In this document: positions 60,394 to 64,000 of the stretch, one piece after another
Layout: each line of letters starts with the position of its first letter
Numbering within the stretch: position 1 is the stretch's first letter
DNA from: an uncultured Clostridia bacterium
GTDB taxonomy: Bacteria; Bacillota; Clostridia; Oscillospirales; Ruminococcaceae
DNA: 64,000 bases
Direction of reading: 5' to 3'
Assembly: GCA_947389015.1 (NCBI GenBank)
Contig: CANDVA010000013.1
Location: forward strand, 16,475-80,474
The notes under the pieces: model-generated
Database searches by the model: none
What the model was told of the DNA's origin: nothing
Seen by the model: the letters and a program-made list of their open reading frames with translations, nothing else
Program-made: the position numbers and the translations under genes

Positions 60394-61536
60394 ATGATAC
60401 GAAAACAATTCAAGATATTTTCGGGAACTGCGGCGGCGCTTACAGCGGTTTTTATTGCGGTTTTCGGCTATTTCTACGCCGCTCTTCCCTGTGATATAAA
60501 CGTTGATACGAGCGCGGGCTTTTCGGGAGGCAGCTTCTCCCCCGTCGTTCTGCGGCAGACCGCCGAGGGCGTCTCCTATTACCTTGGCGAGCTGCGGATC
60601 AAGACCGCCGAGGTATCCGAAAAGCCTCGCCGCTCGGTCATTCCCTGCGGCACGCCGTTCGGCATAAAGGTCAAGTCGGACGGCGTTATGGTGATAGAGG
60701 TCGCCGAGAAGTCACCCGCCGACAAATCGGGAATCAAGCCCGGCGACGTGATAGTCTCCGTGAACGGACGCGAGGTGTTCACAAACTCAGAGATAGGCGA
60801 AGCCGTTCAGCTCTCCGCCAAATGTACCGATATAGTACTTCGCAGAAACGGCGGAGATATCTCCGTAAAGCTTGTCCCCGAGAAAAACGGCGGTACTCTG
60901 AAAATAGGCGCGTGGGTGCGTGACAGCGCCGCGGGTATCGGCACACTGACGTTCCTCGACCCCGAAACGATGGTATTCGGCGGTCTCGGTCACGCGGTAA
61001 ACGACGTGACCACCGGCGGCGCGGTTCCGCTCAGGTCGGGAGAGATCACCACGGCGGAGATCTACGACGTCGTCAAGGGCAAGGAGGGCAGCGCGGGCGA
61101 GCTGTGCGGCACGATACTGCCAAATTCCGACATCGGCGAGCTTTCGGGCAACACTCCCGCGGGAGTGTTCGGAAGACTTTCCGCCCCGGTTGAGGGCGAA
61201 ACAGTTCCCGTAGCGTTCCGTCAGGAAGTCAATACGGGCGCGGCGACTATTCTCGCTACCATCGACGGCGGCGCTCCGCGCGAATATTCCATTGAAATAG
61301 AGCGCATTAACCTGCTCGACCTTAATGGTTCAAAAGGAATGGTCATAAAAATTACTGATAACGGGCTTCTGAAAAAGACGGGCGGCATAGTCCGAGGAAT
61401 GAGCGGCAGTCCGATATTGCAGAACGGCATGCTCGTAGGCGCGGTGACGCATGTCCTTGTAAGCGATCCGACACGCGGCTACGCCGTATTCGCCGAGAGT
61501 ATGCTTGACAACTGCGAAATGTCAGTTATCGACTAA
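60394..61536 (+). CDS. spoIVB: SpoIVB peptidase
   Basis: Sporulation serine protease (family S55) secreted from the forespore; by cleaving SpoIVFA it triggers activation of sigma-K in the mother cell. The 380 residues include an N-terminal helix (about 8-28), a PDZ domain (about 85-155; VIEVAEKSPADKSGIKPGD) and the peptidase domain with the histidine in FGGLGHAV and the active serine in RGMSGSPILQNG (334-345). Its presence shows a sporulating lineage. Its final 15 bp overlap the end of the converging clp gene. Confidence 0.95.
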   Translation: MIRKQFKIFSGTAAALTAVFIAVFGYFYAALPCDINVDTSAGFSGGSFSPVVLRQTAEGVSYYLGELRIKTAEVSEKPRRSVIPCGTPFGIKVKSDGVMVIEVAEKSPADKSGIKPGDVIVSVNGREVFTNSEIGEAVQLSAKCTDIVLRRNGGDISVKLVPEKNGGTLKIGAWVRDSAAGIGTLTFLDPETMVFGGLGHAVNDVTTGGAVPLRSGEITTAEIYDVVKGKEGSAGELCGTILPNSDIGELSGNTPAGVFGRLSAPVEGETVPVAFRQEVNTGAATILATIDGGAPREYSIEIERINLLDLNGSKGMVIKITDNGLLKKTGGIVRGMSGSPILQNGMLVGAVTHVLVSDPTRGYAVFAESMLDNCEMSVID

Positions 61537-63837
61537 GACCCTCACATCGAACGCGGAGTTTACGCGGCAGACCTCCGCGCGGCAGTTTTGCGGCAGTTCG
61601 CCCGATATCATGCGTCTTGACAGCATATCCTCAATATCGGCGGTGATCTTTCGGCGGAGCGGGCGCGCGCCCATTCCGTCCTCGCGGACGCTCTCACAAA
61701 GGTGCTTTGCCACGCTGCCGTCGAACGTCAGCTCTATGCCGCGCGAACGCGCTCTCTGCGATACTCTTTCCAGCATTTTCGCGCAGATCTCCTCCATGCT
61801 TTCGGAGGTCAGGCGCTCGAATACGATCACATTATCTATACGGTTTATAAGCTCGGGGCGGAACTGTCGGTTCAGCGCTCCGAGCACGTCCGCGCTTCCG
61901 CCCTTTTCGCTGCCGAATCCGAGGTGATTGCGCTTCAGCTCCTCCGCGCCGATATTGCCCGTGAGGATTATAATGGTGTTCTTGAAATCGGCGACCCTTC
62001 CGTCCGACGCGGTCAGCTTGCCGTCCTCGAGAATTTGCAGGAGTATGCTCAGCACGTCGCCGTGAGCCTTTTCCACCTCGTCAAACAACACCACCGAATA
62101 AGGGCGCGAGCGCACCTCCTTTATCAGTCTGCCCTCCTCGCCGTAGCCCACATATCCGGGAGGGGAGCCTATCAGCTTGCTTACCGAGTGGCGCTCCATA
62201 AACTCGGACATATCGAAACGTATCAGCCGCCGCGCGTCGCCGAAAACTCCCTCGGCGAGCGCCCTCGAAAGCTCTGTCTTGCCCACTCCCGTCTGCCCGA
62301 GGAACAGGAACGAGCCGATAGGGCGCTCGGGGTCTTTAAGTCCGGCGCGTCCGCGGCGGACGGCGTTAGCGACGAGAGAGACCGCCTTTTCCTGCCCGAT
62401 AACGCGCCGTCTGAGCAGGCTCTCGAGATTGGACAGACGCTCGCTTTCATCCTCGGAAAGCCGCGCGGCGGGTATCCCCGTTATCGCCGAGACCGCCTTG
62501 GCAACGTCCTCCGCCCCCACTATAACGCGTTCGCGCTTGGATACCCCGCCGAACAGCTTCTGCTTGACCGAAAGACGCTCGGTGCGCGCTCTCGCCGCGG
62601 CTTCATCAATAAGGTCTATAGCCTTGTCGGGAAGCCGCCTGTCGTTAAGATACCGCTCGGAGAGCTTGACCGCCGCCTTTATCGCCTCGTCGGTTATGAC
62701 AGCACGGTGATGCTCCTCAAGACGAGGGCGCAGTCCATTAAGGATATTGACTGCGGCGGTCTCGTCGGGCTGTTCAACGCAGATAGGCTGAAAGCGGCGC
62801 TCCAATGCGCTGTCTTTCTCAATAAAACGGCGGTATTCGTCGGTGGTGGTCGCTCCGATAAGGCATATCTTTCCGCGGGCGAGCAGCGGCTTTAATATGC
62901 TTGCCGCGTCGATAGCACCCTCCGCCGCACCGGTACCGACTATCATATGAATTTCGTCAATGAAAAGTATCACGCTAGGATTTGCCATTGCCTCGTCGAG
63001 CACGCCCTTTAAGCGCTCCTCGAAGTCGCCGCGGTACTTAGCGCCCGCAAGCATTGCCGAAAGGTCAAGAGCGAACACCCGCTTTTCGGCAAGCTCGGGC
63101 GGCACCGTTCCGTTGGCGATACGCTGTGAAAAGCCCTCGGCGACGGCGGTTTTTCCCACTCCCGCGTCGCCGATAAGGCAGGGATTGTTTTTGCTGCGGC
63201 GAAGGAGTATCTGCACCATACGCTCGGTCTCGGTATCGCGGCCGATAACGGGATCGAGCTTTCCCTCACGCGCCTCGGCGGTCAGCTCCCTGCCGTACTT
63301 CGTCAACATCGGGAATTCGTTTCGGACGTTCTCGGGCTTTTTCGCGGTGCGCTCGTGCTTTTTGGGCGGATCGTCAAAGCAGGGGCTGTCGTAATTTCTC
63401 GCGGAGACGTTGGTATAGAGCCTTGATACGGTATCGGAGCTTTGCTCGGCGAGAATGGCATAGGCGGTGCAGTCGCGGTCGGTAAGGAGCGCGAGCAGTA
63501 TATGTTCCGTGCCGACATACTTATCGTTCTTTGAGACCGCATAGGAACGCGCGTTCATAAGCAGCTTTTTAAGCCGCGGCGAGAAATCCTTTTCATGCAA
63601 TTCAACGCTTTGACCTATGCCCACTCTGTCCTTGAGCTGAAGTATCAGGTCGCGGAAACGTATCTGCTGACGCGCGAGAAGCACTCCCGCTGCGCTCTCG
63701 GAGTTCTTAGCGAGCGCGCAGAGCAGGTGTTCGCTGCCGATATAGGTGTGACCCATCTGTCCCGCGATGGTCATTGCGCTCCCGAGAGCCTCGGCCGCCT
63801 CGCCCGAGAACCCCGGTGTATTGTTTTGGTTTGCCAT
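61522..63837 (-). CDS. clpC: Clp protease ATPase (ClpC/ClpA-type, no M-domain)
   Basis: A 771-residue AAA+ unfoldase that feeds proteins to ClpP. It has two N-terminal Clp repeats (about 8-150), a first AAA domain with Walker [14 protein letters not shown] and a second with [14 protein letters not shown], and the ClpP-binding loop HLGFG. Between the AAA domains (about 410-450) only some 25 residues follow DEAAARAR before the EDVAKAV block, so the coiled-coil M-domain with UVR motif that defines typical ClpC is missing; in this it resembles ClpA. ctsR, mcsA and mcsB are not adjacent. The start at 63837 lies behind GGGGGTAG. Confidence 0.93.
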   Translation of the reverse strand: MANQNNTPGFSGEAAEALGSAMTIAGQMGHTYIGSEHLLCALAKNSESAAGVLLARQQIRFRDLILQLKDRVGIGQSVELHEKDFSPRLKKLLMNARSYAVSKNDKYVGTEHILLALLTDRDCTAYAILAEQSSDTVSRLYTNVSARNYDSPCFDDPPKKHERTAKKPENVRNEFPMLTKYGRELTAEAREGKLDPVIGRDTETERMVQILLRRSKNNPCLIGDAGVGKTAVAEGFSQRIANGTVPPELAEKRVFALDLSAMLAGAKYRGDFEERLKGVLDEAMANPSVILFIDEIHMIVGTGAAEGAIDAASILKPLLARGKICLIGATTTDEYRRFIEKDSALERRFQPICVEQPDETAAVNILNGLRPRLEEHHRAVITDEAIKAAVKLSERYLNDRRLPDKAIDLIDEAAARARTERLSVKQKLFGGVSKRERVIVGAEDVAKAVSAITGIPAARLSEDESERLSNLESLLRRRVIGQEKAVSLVANAVRRGRAGLKDPERPIGSFLFLGQTGVGKTELSRALAEGVFGDARRLIRFDMSEFMERHSVSKLIGSPPGYVGYGEEGRLIKEVRSRPYSVVLFDEVEKAHGDVLSILLQILEDGKLTASDGRVADFKNTIIILTGNIGAEELKRNHLGFGSEKGGSADVLGALNRQFRPELINRIDNVIVFERLTSESMEEICAKMLERVSQRARSRGIELTFDGSVAKHLCESVREDGMGARPLRRKITADIEDMLSRRMISGELPQNCRAEVCRVNSAFDVRVLVDN

Positions 63838-63905
63838 TTTTACTACCCCCACTAGTTAATTTTGTATTTTTATTATGGGAATATTTGGGGGAATTATTCG
63901 AGGGT

Positions 63906-63930
63906 AAAGAAAAAGGCGCGGAGAGCGCCT
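63906..63930 (-). terminator. Terminator of a gene beyond the right edge
   Basis: Stem AGGCGC/GCGCCT (63914-63919 and 63925-63930) with a 5-base loop, followed on the minus strand by TTTTTCTTT. It would end a transcript entering from the right, upstream of clpC. The last 70 bases contain no recognised feature. Confidence 0.65.
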
Positions 63931-64000
63931 GAATATATTAAAATTAGAATTTATGTTAGCAAGGCGTTGCTGTTGTTTTATTTTTGATATGGCGAGATTT

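Noticed and set aside
60062..60397. 111-codon frame between rnj and spoIVB
   Set aside because: No ribosome binding site, composition typical of random AT-rich DNA, and it ends inside the spoIVB start.
1..64000. CRISPR arrays, tRNA or rRNA genes, insertion sequences
   Set aside because: No regularly spaced repeats, no cloverleaf-like or CCA-ending segments in the gaps, and no transposase or integrase genes were seen.

Overview
The window reads as chromosome of a spore-forming, monoderm Clostridia, most likely in the Oscillospirales/Ruminococcaceae neighbourhood. The evidence is PyrR, GdpP, RNase J, TmcAL, SpoIVB, MreBCD with PBP2, strong GGAGG-type ribosome binding sites and sigma-A promoters (TTGACA-17-TATAAT), together with a lipoprotein beta-mannanase typical of plant-fibre or gut bacteria. 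Genus-level placement is inference. No rRNA, tRNA, CRISPR array, prophage or insertion sequence was recognised.

Layout. 1-6.7 kb (minus): one run der / small membrane protein / plsY / gpsA, extended by three accessory genes: an ANT(6)-type nucleotidyltransferase, an Abi_2 protein and a TerB-N protein cut by the window edge. 6.8-9.1 kb (minus): ECF sigma factor with zinc anti-sigma factor, and a DUF362 protein. 9.2-11.7 kb (minus): TetR regulator, an ABC ATPase broken by an in-frame TAG, and an FtsX permease. 11.7-22.0 kb (plus): the pyrimidine operon pyrR-pyrC-(PEBP)-pyrF-carA-carB-(membrane protein)-pyrK-pyrD behind a leader with a terminator; pyrB and pyrE are absent. 22.1-23.7 kb: an unusual sigma factor with a long C-terminal extension and an internal ribosome binding site. 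23.8-29.8 kb (minus): a two-component/ABC module (response regulator, ATPase, three tandem paralogous permeases plus the tail of a fourth, permuted NlpC/P60-like hydrolase, histidine kinase). 29.9-37.3 kb (minus): GH25 lysozyme, mgsA, a minD-like gene, then mreB-ORF-mreC-mreD-mrdA. 37.3-39.7 kb: mannanase and acetate kinase. 39.8-44.9 kb (plus): tmcAL, the murL/murD2 pair, and a frameshifted regulator-methyltransferase. 45-50.2 kb (minus): CPBP protease, amino-acid ABC transporter, YdcF, zinc-ribbon protein, GNAT. 50.2-59.8 kb (minus): rnj-gdpP-rplI-dnaB-tilS-hpt-ftsH. 60.4-63.8 kb: spoIVB and a ClpC/ClpA-type ATPase with overlapping 3' ends.

How it fits together. Most of the window is housekeeping: phospholipid synthesis, UMP synthesis, the elongasome, acetate production, RNA decay and replication. 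The points that stand out are: (i) the murL/murD2 pair, predicted to make the D-glutamate of peptidoglycan by epimerising an already attached L-glutamate; (ii) the compact RR-ABC-hydrolase-HK module with repeats and long hairpins in its upstream region, the best candidate for a distinct stress or antimicrobial-peptide response unit; (iii) the sigma factor fused to a winged-helix protein; (iv) a MinD-like ATPase without MinC, MinE or a membrane-targeting tail; and (v) two genes broken by a single lesion each.
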